Assembly (NCBI RefSeq): GCF_035083965.1
Contig: NC_089736.1
Coordinates: 1,689,001 to 1,753,000, forward strand
DNA from: Branchiostoma lanceolatum
Lineage: Eukaryota; Chordata; Leptocardii; Amphioxiformes; Branchiostomatidae
Direction of reading: 5' to 3'
DNA length: 64,000 bases
Position numbers and translations under genes: made by a program. Shown one piece after another: positions 36,901-45,204 of the stretch (within the stretch, counting starts at the first letter, position 1; every line of letters begins with the position of its first letter). The notes below the pieces were generated by a model that searched no databases, was not told the origin of the DNA, and saw nothing but the letters and a program-made list of their open reading frames with translations.

Positions 36901-37739
36901 ATACGCATATCTAAAGCCTGGGGGGTACTTAACGGCCTAAGGCCAATATGGAAATTCACATTACCGGACATCATGAACTTCTTCAGGGCTGTGGTAGAAT
37001 CTGTGCTTTTGTATGGTTCTTCAGCGTGGACAATGACCAAGAAACTTGAGAACAAGCTTGACGGAACCTACACCCGCATGCTTCGAGCTGTGCTCAATAA
37101 ATCCTGGAAACAACACCCCACTAGAGCGGAACTGTATGGAACATTACCATCCCTATCGTCAACCATACGAGAGAGAAGGGTACGGTTTGCAGGACACAGC
37201 TACAGAAACAAAGAAGAGCTAGTAAGCGAACTCCTGCTCTGGGCGCCAACTCATGGGCATTCCTCTGTCGGGCGACCCCGAAGGACCTACATAGACCAAC
37301 TTGCTGGGGATGTAGGAGCGAGGTCTGAACATCTAGACCAACTTATGGCGGACCGTGTTGCCTGGAGGGAAAGAGCAACCCTAGTCCGGGCAAGCTGCCC
37401 GATATGATGATGAAAGCTGTTATGTGAATCGGTAAAAGGTCCCCCATTAGGCGAATAGTTTGGGATACAGCATTGCAGAGGCCTTCACATCATCAAACTC
37501 AAAATGCTTATAACTGCCAGGGAAGGGGGGGTTCTAAGTAATAAGACCCCCCCCCCATTCTCCATCCCCTCTCTTTTTTATCGTTCATAGTTAACCATGT
37601 ATAACCATTGATAAATCTGGAAATATCATGTACTATGTAAAACATTTTATCCTACCCTTTTATCGACGTATTTCTTCTTATTCCTCTCGTCCTCCGACCC
37701 GGACTCCTCCATCCTCTCCCGCCCACTTCCATCCGTCAT
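20332..37739 (-). CDS. Ankyrin-homeodomain-like-ROCO-CARD-like-TIR-ZU5-UPA-Death protein
   Basis: Thirty-one exons whose phases all agree give about 1906 residues. From the 5' end: 37656-37739, 33660-33749, 32455-32553, 32173-32277, 31918-32007, 31646-31744, 31372-31470, 31153-31251, 30665-30763, 30382-30480, 29501-29596, 29183-29314, 28943-28999, 28725-28865, 28374-28464, 27936-28184, 27634-27765, 27084-27227, 26414-26716, 26193-26299, 24841-26015, 24597-24652, 24214-24498, 23657-24093, 23427-23552, 23038-23294, 22345-22907, 21859-21909, 21358-21429, 20538-20786, 20332-20366. Order: ankyrin repeats (about 29-397), HTH (417-480), Roc (494-805), COR (806-1190), CARD-like (1216-1310), TIR (1311-1456), ZU5 (1457-1583), UPA-like (1584-1771), basic stretch (1789-1812), Death (1813-1895), acidic tail. 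The module set suggests a cytosolic immune or cell-death scaffold; the exact role is inference. Confidence 0.9.
22093..22168. mobile_element. Short inverted-repeat (MITE-like) hairpin
   Basis: The arms gtagttagatactcctctta... and ...taagaggggtatctaactac are 31 bp with few mismatches around an 14-bp loop. It lies in the intron between the UPA-like exon and the basic linker exon. It may be a tiny non-autonomous element or an intron hairpin. Confidence 0.7.
22345..23552 (-). CDS. ZU5 and UPA-like exons
   Basis: Exons 23427-23552 and 23038-23294 form a ZU5 domain: GVTITFPKGCVKTERSLALE, then SAVTPVLTVHQDTEEDFLTP and VTVTLPW. Exon 22345-22907 has an acidic Ser/Thr/Glu-rich linker and then a beta-rich stretch (IEVIVTKHSEDKVHLIINP, FVFPPANCNRFSVRLKLRD, FEGTVHFTLLSEAGQPVSDA) like the UPA domain that follows ZU5 in UNC5, ankyrin and PIDD1-type proteins. 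ZU5-UPA-Death is a known supramodule. Confidence 0.78.
23657..24093 (-). CDS. TIR-domain exon
   Basis: One exon of 437 nt. Box-1-like DEVVVLHVGDYSDK is followed by GVTVSDDVIKPGDVITDKLL, then VRMVVPIITPQALHNRHW and ALGYEFCVQNRN, the usual TIR order (strand, BB-loop with xxPGxxI, then S/T-P.......W...E). A Glu lies after the Trp in the position where NAD-cleaving TIRs keep theirs, although the spacing is longer than WCxxE. Confidence 0.75.
24214..24652 (-). CDS. Short linker exon and CARD-like exon
   Basis: Exons 24597-24652 (FPEDFIDVWIRDKRTSRA) and 24214-24498. The second has LDCMETCGGLSLAECDRIRH, RFKELVATVDREGDMCRRLL and GASVEVCLPE, matching the spacing of a CARD or related death-fold helix bundle (GGLS..E...I, then LV..V...G, then LL). 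The assignment is by pattern only; another death-fold subfamily is possible. Confidence 0.5.
24841..26015 (-). CDS. COR domain exon
   Basis: A single 1175-nt exon directly after the Roc exons. It shows COR-type features: VPMTWLHLKSKLMDRRKED, then a region around FLHDLGDIIFINEPVLRDHV and LRPQVMIDVFKTIITV, followed by EGILSDRLLAIIW and FLKRLMEKYYLLC, matching the COR winged-helix pattern where a ligand-controlled segment ends in RLMEKF-like helices. COR mediates dimerisation of ROCO proteins. Confidence 0.92.
26193..28184 (-). CDS. Roc GTPase domain exons
   Basis: Exons 27936-28184, 27634-27765, 27084-27227, 26414-26716 and 26193-26299. The P-loop is GQFRSGKT, the switch-I-like part is TDGIEIS, the G3 motif is WDFGGQ (typical of ROCO proteins) and the G4-like motif is LTHRD. 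Two exons (27634-27765 and 27084-27227) insert about 90 Lys/Ser/Thr-rich residues between G1 and G3, which is unusual; they contain no recognisable fold. Nucleotide binding looks feasible as all key motifs are kept. Confidence 0.9.
28374..28865 (-). CDS. Homeodomain-like helix-turn-helix exons of the ROCO gene
   Basis: Exons 28725-28865 and 28374-28464 join to give NEYDPVLVRFYEEKG, CPLIQEAAKESGKTVKQVK and NFIGSYRKSKGGSKRR. The layout (helix 1, helix 2, turn, helix 3 with QVKxFI..YRKSK) resembles a divergent homeodomain. The position equivalent to the DNA-contacting Asn51 is Ser here. The intron falls inside the recognition helix, as in the neighbouring paralogue. Confidence 0.7.
29183..33749 (-). 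CDS. Ankyrin-repeat exon block of the ROCO gene
   Basis: One repeat per exon, almost all 96-105 nt and phase 0, starting with Q/RxTPLHxAA and ending GADVNARD or similar. There are nine full repeats between an N-terminal cap (33660-33749, GDTDRVKRLLAEGVNPNAAD) and a C-terminal cap (29183-29314). The exon at 31918-32007 lacks three codons (the ETV of HETVSALL). The introns are also similar to one another (cagatggtcttcagtatggc recurs), so exon and intron were duplicated together. The role is protein binding or ligand sensing. Confidence 0.93.
30879..31113. mobile_element. Harbinger-like MITE with TTA target duplication
   Basis: Terminal inverted repeats gggccctgtcacacttgtgcg / cgcacatgtatgacagggccc, then a second paired stretch (gtgtgagttgcg / cgcaactcacgcg). 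TTA flanks both sides (30876-30878 and 31114-31116). The GGGCC-type end and the TTA duplication match the PIF/Harbinger pattern. It sits in the intron between two ankyrin exons. Confidence 0.8.
32651..32687 (-). pseudogene. Relict ankyrin exon
   Basis: On the minus strand gtgttttacag is followed by QRTLLLSAARDE and then loses similarity to the other ankyrin exons, with no donor in register. It keeps its acceptor but only the first third of the exon. Confidence 0.65.
34022..37412 (+). mobile_element. RTE-like LINE, near full length, 10-bp target duplication
   Basis: The direct repeat aaagctgtta at 34012-34021 and 37413-37422 brackets about 3.4 kb, the usual size of an RTE-clade element. The 3' end is a short tgatgatg run rather than poly-A, also typical of RTE. 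It is inserted in intron 1 of the ROCO gene, on the opposite strand. The clade call is by length, end structure and protein pattern; no phylogeny was possible. Confidence 0.82.
34371..37407 (+). pseudogene. LINE ORF: APE endonuclease plus reverse transcriptase, broken twice
   Basis: The endonuclease shows STFNVRTL, IQEHRY, GGDLNAQLG and SSDHRIV. The reverse transcriptase shows FVDFSKAFDSLH, GVLQGDTLAPFLF and the catalytic YADD (36667-36678), followed by a TYLGSDIS region and a C-terminal GRPRRTYIDQL. An in-frame TAA at 34623-34625 interrupts the start of the endonuclease, and a one-base frameshift near 35510 separates endonuclease and reverse transcriptase. Both active-site sets are intact, so the copy died recently. 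Confidence 0.9.
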
Positions 37740-39269
37740 GACGCTATAGATACACAACACCTGTCCAGTTACCCGCACTAAGACCACCATGTCATTTCTT
37801 ATATTATCAAAACCGTAGAAAATAGCGGAAACTTTTGCAATTTATGTCGTCTTTCATGTCACACAAACTCAGTCAAACACACACACAGATAACTCTTATT
37901 TTCTAAGCGTTCTTTTTGGGACCAACTAATGATAACACGTGCCCAAATAGCGCGCACAAGTACAAACATGACACGATGAATTCATGAATCGTCTCTAGAC
38001 GCACATATGCAACACTATCATTTCGCTAACAAAGCCATAGAAAAACATGTTACATCTTAACAGCAAAAGTTCATCTGTACGCTAGAAAAATGAGCTCAAA
38101 TTCTTAAATTCTTTGCACTTACTATAGGATGCTCCTACACCTATCAAGTGTAACGAGACACACCTGGAACTTCCGGGTTTACCTGCACTTTTCCAGAAGT
38201 GTCTTGCGAGAGATTGACGACCTTTTATCGGCCTTAGGACCTCTGTGAGGTTCTTAAACTCAACAGGAACCAAAGCCTGTAAGCTCTGACGTATCCAGAC
38301 CGGAAGGTGAGGCCTCACGGCGCCGTAAAGTCAGAGCTGGTCCGTTACGTCCGCAGGTGAGAAGGTTTCGGGCAACGCTCCCATGATTCATTGCGCACGC
38401 GATGACGCACTCCGTAGCAACGGGCTGAAAGACCTCGTGATTTAGCGCGATATCTTTAAGGGCTGTGGCCAGAATCGGTCGCGTATGGCTTAGATGATTG
38501 TTGACCTTATGTAATACAGAGGCTCAAAGTGCACACATTGTATGATTCCCTACATCTGAATTGCATTAATCTCTATGTAGCGATTTGCATTGAAGCAAGG
38601 GGCTACTTTAAGTACACTATTTCTCTACACATCTCTACGCACGACGTCTGTCGTGTCAACTCAGTTCAGTTCATCCATTGTTGGAAGAATGATAAAAATA
38701 CCTGCTGGAGACATTTAAAAAGCATTCCCTTTAACGTTATAGACTGAGTCTTCGCCCATTTTTTTTGCACAACAAGCTTTAGGATTCCCCAACCTTCTCC
38801 GCTGAAGACACCCACTGTCGACCACCTTGTTTGAATACAGTGGGCATCTTGCTTACTTCAGGGGGTGTTGAACATGCCGTACAGTCTGTATGACGCCCAA
38901 CCCAGTGTAATCCTGGATGTAAACAACAGTTCACACGTCTCAGGGCCAGTTTTATTTCCCGTTTGTATTTTGCTTTGTAGGTGCCGGTCACTCGCCTCAC
39001 TGCCGTGTATTCATTACACCTAGCTATGCCCTCATTATGCAGTTTAACCATTCTGATTTGCTCCTATATATGTATTGTCTGTTGTATGTTCATTTGTTCC
39101 ACGAGCCACGGGAAAGGCGTATCTCACCAAGCTCAACTCTATGCATTGTGCACACAAACAACAGATTGTACACAAACTCCGCCCATGGTCCTTTCTATCC
39201 GTCGGTTGGCAGCCAGCCAGGTGTCACCTTACCTTTGGACTCAGTGTTTCGTCACTAATCTCACTCCTA

Positions 39270-41520
39270 TTGACAACACGTGATCTGGTTGGAACTACTG
39301 CTGGGCACAGTCCCGGTTGTACAAATCTTACCTTATGAGAGTTTCAGTTGTACACACCCAGTATGCTTCTCCCCTCTTCCAATGTGGCAGTAGGCAAAGT
39401 TACTTTAAGTTAAAGTTTAACGTTCTGTTACCTGGACCTGGTGTTTTTGTAGCAGTTGTAACGTGACGCTATCAATTGTTCAGTATTTTGTGTGCTTACC
39501 TCACAAACATGTACGAACATAGTGACGGCAACTACTCGTATTATCTTTATTCGTATTCAGATACATAGTACAGATACATAGTACAGATACATAGTACAGA
39601 TACAAATACAGATCGAGTATGGTGACCGTGTCAATGGACACGGTAGCCTTCGCGTGAATTTGTTTAATCTGAGACCCACACACTTTGGGCATCCGCCATC
39701 TCCAGCGGCACCAATTCGAGGGAGACGTGCTGGTTCTGGTTGGGATGCTTGCAGCGAGCTGCCGGATGACTCTTACACCAGAGGTCCGCCTTGATAACGC
39801 CAGCCCGCCTGGCGCTGCTCTCGTCCGCCAGTTGAAGACAGCTGCCGTTGGAGACTTGTCCCTCTAACTGAGGGGGGAATGCGTGTAAAGTGCCTTTCCC
39901 AAGGGCACAACGTCGGGGCGCAAGTTCGGACACGTCTATGGGCACAACCCTGGGATTCGATCCCGGGTCCCATTTTTTGACAGCCGTGCGCTCTGCACTT
40001 GCGCCACACGACGCCACATTCGAACATAGTAGACCCACGTGTACCCCAGTCTCCCGCATTACAGTACATAAACAACATTCGTGACTATTGACTTATTGAG
40101 CGACGTGGACTTCTTTCTCAGATTGTGTGTAAACATAACCTGTGTATTGAATCTGATCTCTGGGCTCAGCTCGTTGTGTACTATGACTTCGTTACACCTA
40201 CATGCACAACACCAATACTGGAAGGGCTGATTTTGTACAAGCAGGAAACTTCAACTACAATGTTTGATAGTACAATGGTATACATACCTGTCGTAACGTA
40301 GACCAGTCACAGTGCTGGATATACGGTTTCACGTGAATCATGACAAAGACGGTATCTCACAAATTGAAACCATTTTCTTGCAGTATCTTTCGTTGTACTT
40401 TCCCTGTATGATCCTTTATCAGGCGCACAAATCCTCTACTATGTGTCTAACAGTTAAGTATCTACACATGACAAGTTATCGATAGTATAGAAATTATGTA
40501 TTACGATACATGTATTCATAACTGGACAGTTTTATTTGGCATCAGAAGTCCTGTCCTCCACGTCCTGTACATAATGCCATTTACTTGACGTTGGACAAAT
40601 ATATGTGATGACATCATATTATTCAACTGCCCGGCAAACCGTGTATGCCTTCTTTGCCGAGGGTGTAAACATCTGATCCTTTCATTGCGCCTACCTTTGA
40701 GCCTGCGGAGTTGTGTACAAAAGGTTCGTTCTGAGGCTCGGAATAATGTACAACAACCATGCTGGGAGGATTGGGTTCGTACAGCCAGGGACTTTCCCCT
40801 ACCTGTTAACGTTACATGTTGACGTTTTAGGAGTGGAGTGTAAAGTTTAAGAGAGATTTCCTACAAAGCGCAGTCTCGGTTGTACAGCCGATTCAAATCT
40901 TAGCACAAGAGAGCTGCAGTTGTGCACAGCCAGTATGCTTCTCGCCGTCTTGTATGGCGGCTAAGGGGAAGCACTCGTGACGTCAGTGGACAACGTTACT
41001 TGACCGTACTGTTACCTACATGTGTAGACCTGGTGTTTTTGTAGCAGTTGTAGCGTGGCGCTGTCAATGGCAGCATTTTGTGTTCATCACACAAACTCCT
41101 ATGAAAATAGGTGACCATAGTGTACCCCGGTTTTCCGAATCAAATATATTTGAAATGAAGTAAATTTGTGGTGAAATAATTCTTTGAGTGTTTAAACTTA
41201 AACCTGTGTGTTCAATCTGCTCTCTGAATTAATCTCGTTGTGTACAATTTAATACTTCGTTACAACTACAACACCAATACTGGGAGGACTGCTTTTGTAC
41301 AAACAAAAACCTCATGTGCGTGTCCAGCAAACCGTGTATGCTGTCTTTGTCAAGAGTGCAAACACCGAATCTTTCCACCCCGCCTAGTTCTGACCCTGCG
41401 TAGTTGTGTACAACAGCTTCGTTTTGAGGTAGTGGAATAATGTACAACAGCCATGCTGGGAGGGTTGGCGTTGTACCGTAGGCGCCAGGGACTTCCCCCG
41501 TGCCGCCTTTCCCTGTGACT
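39270..41520. repeat. Degenerate tandem segment rich in TTGTGTACAA-type motifs
   Basis: Blocks at about 39300-39520 (gtacaaatctta, acctggtgtttttgtagcagttgta) recur at about 40870-41110, blocks at 40130-40260 (caccaatactgg, ctcgttgtgtac) recur at 41205-41310, and blocks at 40630-40800 (gcaaaccgtgtatgc, ggaataatgtacaac) recur at 41325-41505. The motif gttgtgtacaa and close variants occur many times. Confidence 0.7.
39690..40025 (-). mobile_element. tRNA-derived SINE
   Basis: Minus strand: an A-box-like TGGCGCAAGTGC and a B-box GGGATCGAATCCC at the spacing of a tRNA head, then gttgtgcccttgggaaaggc and a long body ending near ggtgccgctggagatggcgg. The core motif ccttgggaaaggcactttac is shared with the fragment at 476-690. 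Confidence 0.72.
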
Positions 41521-41841
41521 TTCTAGGACTGTGCCACGTTCCTCAGAGATAGGGGGCTGTCTAAAAGTTATGTAGGACAAATATATGATGCCTCACTCTT
41601 CCGAAATATAACATTGTTTGTCTACGTTTCCAAAGATATGCACATTGTTTTTGGAATAGAAAGGATTTCGTAAACCAATTATAATAGCCCTGATGGACCA
41701 CGCTGTACTTGCATGAACCCCCGCCCATAAGGTGGAACCCTTCCACCTGACTCATTTTCGGAGTATTATTTTAGTTACACCGAGGACACGGAGGGAACAT
41801 TTATCTGGACTTGAACCGGGCTTGCAACACTTGAAAACAAC

Positions 41842-43314
41842 ATGAGCGTCTTGAGAATCATTCGGCTGGGGGCACGGATCTTGGATATGTATAGACAGTA
41901 CGACAGACTGAAGAACAAGCCCGAAACAGGTAACTTTGTTGTACTTGTATACATGTATGTCCACATAGGTAGAAATTAAGACTGAGTCAAGATTAAGACA
42001 GTGGCAGAATTTTGTTGTAAGTCATCAGAAACAGCTCTATATACCATTATCGCAACATGGTGTCTTTGTGACAAAATCCTCCACCTGAATATTGCTGTTT
42101 ATAATGTATCTGTCACATGGTTCAGTTTTTCTCACGATTTGATTGCTAATAATGAAAGGGTAATAGTAGTTTTCTTTTCAGATAAACTTTCAATGCTTAC
42201 ATGTAATATATACATTACTTACATTAAAATATAGTTCCGTGGGTGAATGATCATGAAGTTTGAAGCGGTCGACTTAAAGTTACATTTTAGTACTTGACCG
42301 TCAGTGTTGTTGACGAGTTCGTATTATTAAGTAGTTAAGCCATGTGAGTACTGTTCATTCGTGTCAGAAATTGATAATGGTGACAGATAATTTAAATCCA
42401 TGAAACTACTATGTATGTGCATGTGTAACTCTGCTATGAAAAATAGTCACGATATCGCGATGAATGATAAACGGAACGGGAGGAAAGCTTGTCTATAGTC
42501 GAAGCTAAGTACAAACTAATCTTGTCTATGAGTATGAGTACATTGTTAAGCGAAGTACAAGCCATAGCCTCCATGGCTGACTGTTGTACGAGTTGTACCA
42601 TGTTCCTTGTAGACAGGTGAGTCTGTACTGCGGGTCATGTAAATAAAGCCCTTTGTGCTTCACAATAGGCGGCAGGTATAGTTACCACAAAAACTGAGTA
42701 AATGTAGTGGGCAAAATAACATTTCATTGTAAGGAATGGCCGGTTTGGGTGTGAAAGTATGAAATATAATGCAGTCTTTCTGGTTTCTCCGTGTTAATGT
42801 TAAAGTTGTGACCCATCAATTAAATGCCACCTCATTCTACTTTAGAGAACGAACCGCAACCCCCTACAATAGAGGTGGACGAAGCCAAGCACACTAATGT
42901 TGGACGTGCAGTCTATTGGGGCTGTGTCAACAGGACCTACCATATTACAGGCGACAGAGGTAAACAGTTTGCTGTTAGAAGCTAAATGTCCAAAACTGCA
43001 ATAAGTCGTACAGGGCAGAGGTCAGATATAATCAGATGAATTTTAAAAGCACAAAAATAAATGATTTGACGCAAGTTCACGAAGTGTAACTCAAGTTCAA
43101 GACCTATTACTTCTGACACATACACGGATTGCGTAACTCTTTACTGGCTAAATATATATTGCCTCTGACTGGTGTTTTTATTTCCGAAGCCCCTCCAGAG
43201 TCTGTGCCAGCAAGTGGACGCAATGACCAGGATGGTGCTACTGACACAGGTCTGAAGATCTACGTGGGCTGCGTCATAGAGAACTATCACGTCACGACAG
43301 ACCGGGCAACATAG
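41842..43314 (+). CDS. Small protein with a duplicated YxGCV...YHxTxDR motif
   Basis: Three exons with matching phase-1 introns: 41842-41929 (ATG), 42846-42959, 43190-43314 (TAG), 108 residues. There is no signal peptide or membrane helix. The N-terminus is basic (MSVLRIIRLGARILDMYRQY). Exon 2 contains VYWGCVNRTYHITGDR and exon 3 contains IYVGCVIENYHVTTDR, so the two exons are an internal duplication of one small module. I do not recognise the family. It lies between the two ankyrin/homeodomain-like genes on the other strand. Support is from splice sites, phase and the internal repeat only. Confidence 0.7.
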
Positions 43315-45204
43315 GCACATAACGGGACAATGACAATCAACAACAACGATTGCTGCTGCTATGTAAACTGGACTGTTTGAGATTACTGATCTAAAAATAC
43401 AAAATGTGTGGGGCTCATCCGTCAATTTGGCCTTCTAGAATGATATGTAAGTTTTCTAGCACTACATTGTGCATGTATGAATGCCAGATTACTGTCAAAG
43501 TAGTACCATTTTATAAAATGGTTCACAACATTCCAGATGTTCTAATTTGTTGATAAATACAGAAAATGGTATCATTTAGATGCTTAGAAATGTACTAAGT
43601 TCAAGGCAATAGATTTCCACCATAATTGCATCTACAACCATGAAATGCTGACTTGTGCACATATTCATCTGTACTGATCGATAAGGAACATCTGACGATC
43701 GACATTAAAAACTAGCAAGCTTATCAACTTTGTATAGTAAACATTGTAATTTTGTAAGGCCAACCTGAAGGCAAATCTCCATTATTCTAACTTGTTCAAG
43801 AAACATTGGGAGGACACAAAGTGTATTGTCATCGAGTTTATTGTAAGATCAAAGTATATTACAGTGGATAGAATATTACTTTCATAATCGACAAAATTTG
43901 TGAACTACTTTTGATACATCAGTCATAATGTTGATGATTTAATAGAATAGAAGTTTATTGCAAGTTCATGCCCGTGGGCTAATTGCAAATACATGGTAAA
44001 AACAAAGGGAAAAATATACATGCATCAGTAAACTGTGTCTGACTTTGCTGTAACAATAGGCTACTGGTACTCTATACAATTGTTGGCTATATCTAAACTA
44101 GCTGGGTTTGACTTCTTTTTTGGAAGCAGTGGAAGACGAAAAGTCCCACTTTTTTCTAGTATTTGTGGGTTCTGTGATTTGATAATTGCAGAGCGGAACA
44201 TTGACGCCTACGAGAATCACTTCAGATCGACTATGTCTTTACTACGTTAAGAATTACTGTACCTGGATACCCACCTTACATAACAAACATACATGTTACA
44301 CTGTCTACGATTACTCACCTCAGTTCTATGCTGGAATCTAGCGATTCTAAAACCAAGGCAAGGCCTGATTGCTATAGCTGCAAAGGAGAACACTGACGAA
44401 TAAGATAATCAAGTCAGATCTACTCTGTATTTGCTAGAAACAAATAGTGAACGTTACCTTACATGGGTACCCTCCCTTACATTGCACATGTACATGTTAC
44501 ACTAGTACTGCCTAACGGTACTCACCTATATTCTATGCTGGAATCTGCATATCCAGAAACCGAAGCATTCCTATCATTCCCACACTGTGATTTGAGTCCT
44601 TAACAGTCTGTTTTAGTCAAAGTAATGTCGTCCATGTTTCCAAATCCATTGTCCCTTTGTCCATACCAACATGGCCGCTTGAATGGTTCCCTTTAGAGAC
44701 CGAACAAAACTTGAACAAAAATTGTCCACAGAGTAAATCGAACCCTCTCCAGTATAAACTGTTCCAGCAGTAAGGTTGTTCTGCATCTCTGCCACAGTGT
44801 CAGCAGTTTAGCGCGTATATAAGGTCCCATCTTAGTCCACAAGATTCCCCAAATGCGACAAAACTCTTTCACTTTCTACAGTTACGTAGGCCGTCCCCCA
44901 CCCTGACCTGGTATCCTAGCAGCATGTGACGTCAGACTCAGGTGCCCGAGGTCACACAGGTAGTAAACAAACAGGTCAGGTGTGCATGTGGTATACGTGA
45001 ATGCTCTGATTTCTAGCAGAAAGGTTCAATTTCCACGAATCCTATAATGTTTCACGTAGATACGATACCGAATTCAATTTACCTTGATCAACAATGTTTT
45101 AAGGATCAACTATTTACATGTATTGTCTGGGCTATTTCTTGATTAATGAACAACAACTTCCACGATCCCCTGCCCTGTACATTCAATGAGCTATCTGCTT
45201 GTGC
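43315..45204. other. Intergenic region with a degenerate direct repeat
   Basis: No coding sequence supported. About 95 bp at 44265-44345 (catacatgttacactgtcta, ttctatgctggaatct) recur in diverged form at 44465-44550 (tgtacatgttacactagtac, ttctatgctggaatct). AT-rich sequence elsewhere. Confidence 0.5.

Larger units (their letters stand above)
37740..41841. other. Intergenic region between the ROCO gene and the small plus-strand gene
   Basis: No coding sequence supported. The first 600 bp contain the presumed promoter side of the ROCO gene. A 13-bp tandem repeat (cagatacatagta) spans about 39558-39604. The SINE and the degenerate tandem segment listed separately fill most of the rest. Confidence 0.5.

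Noticed and set aside
39664-40084. Protein-coding ORFs of 60-131 residues on both strands
   Set aside because: They overlap the tRNA-derived SINE and change frame between copies; no splice or family support.
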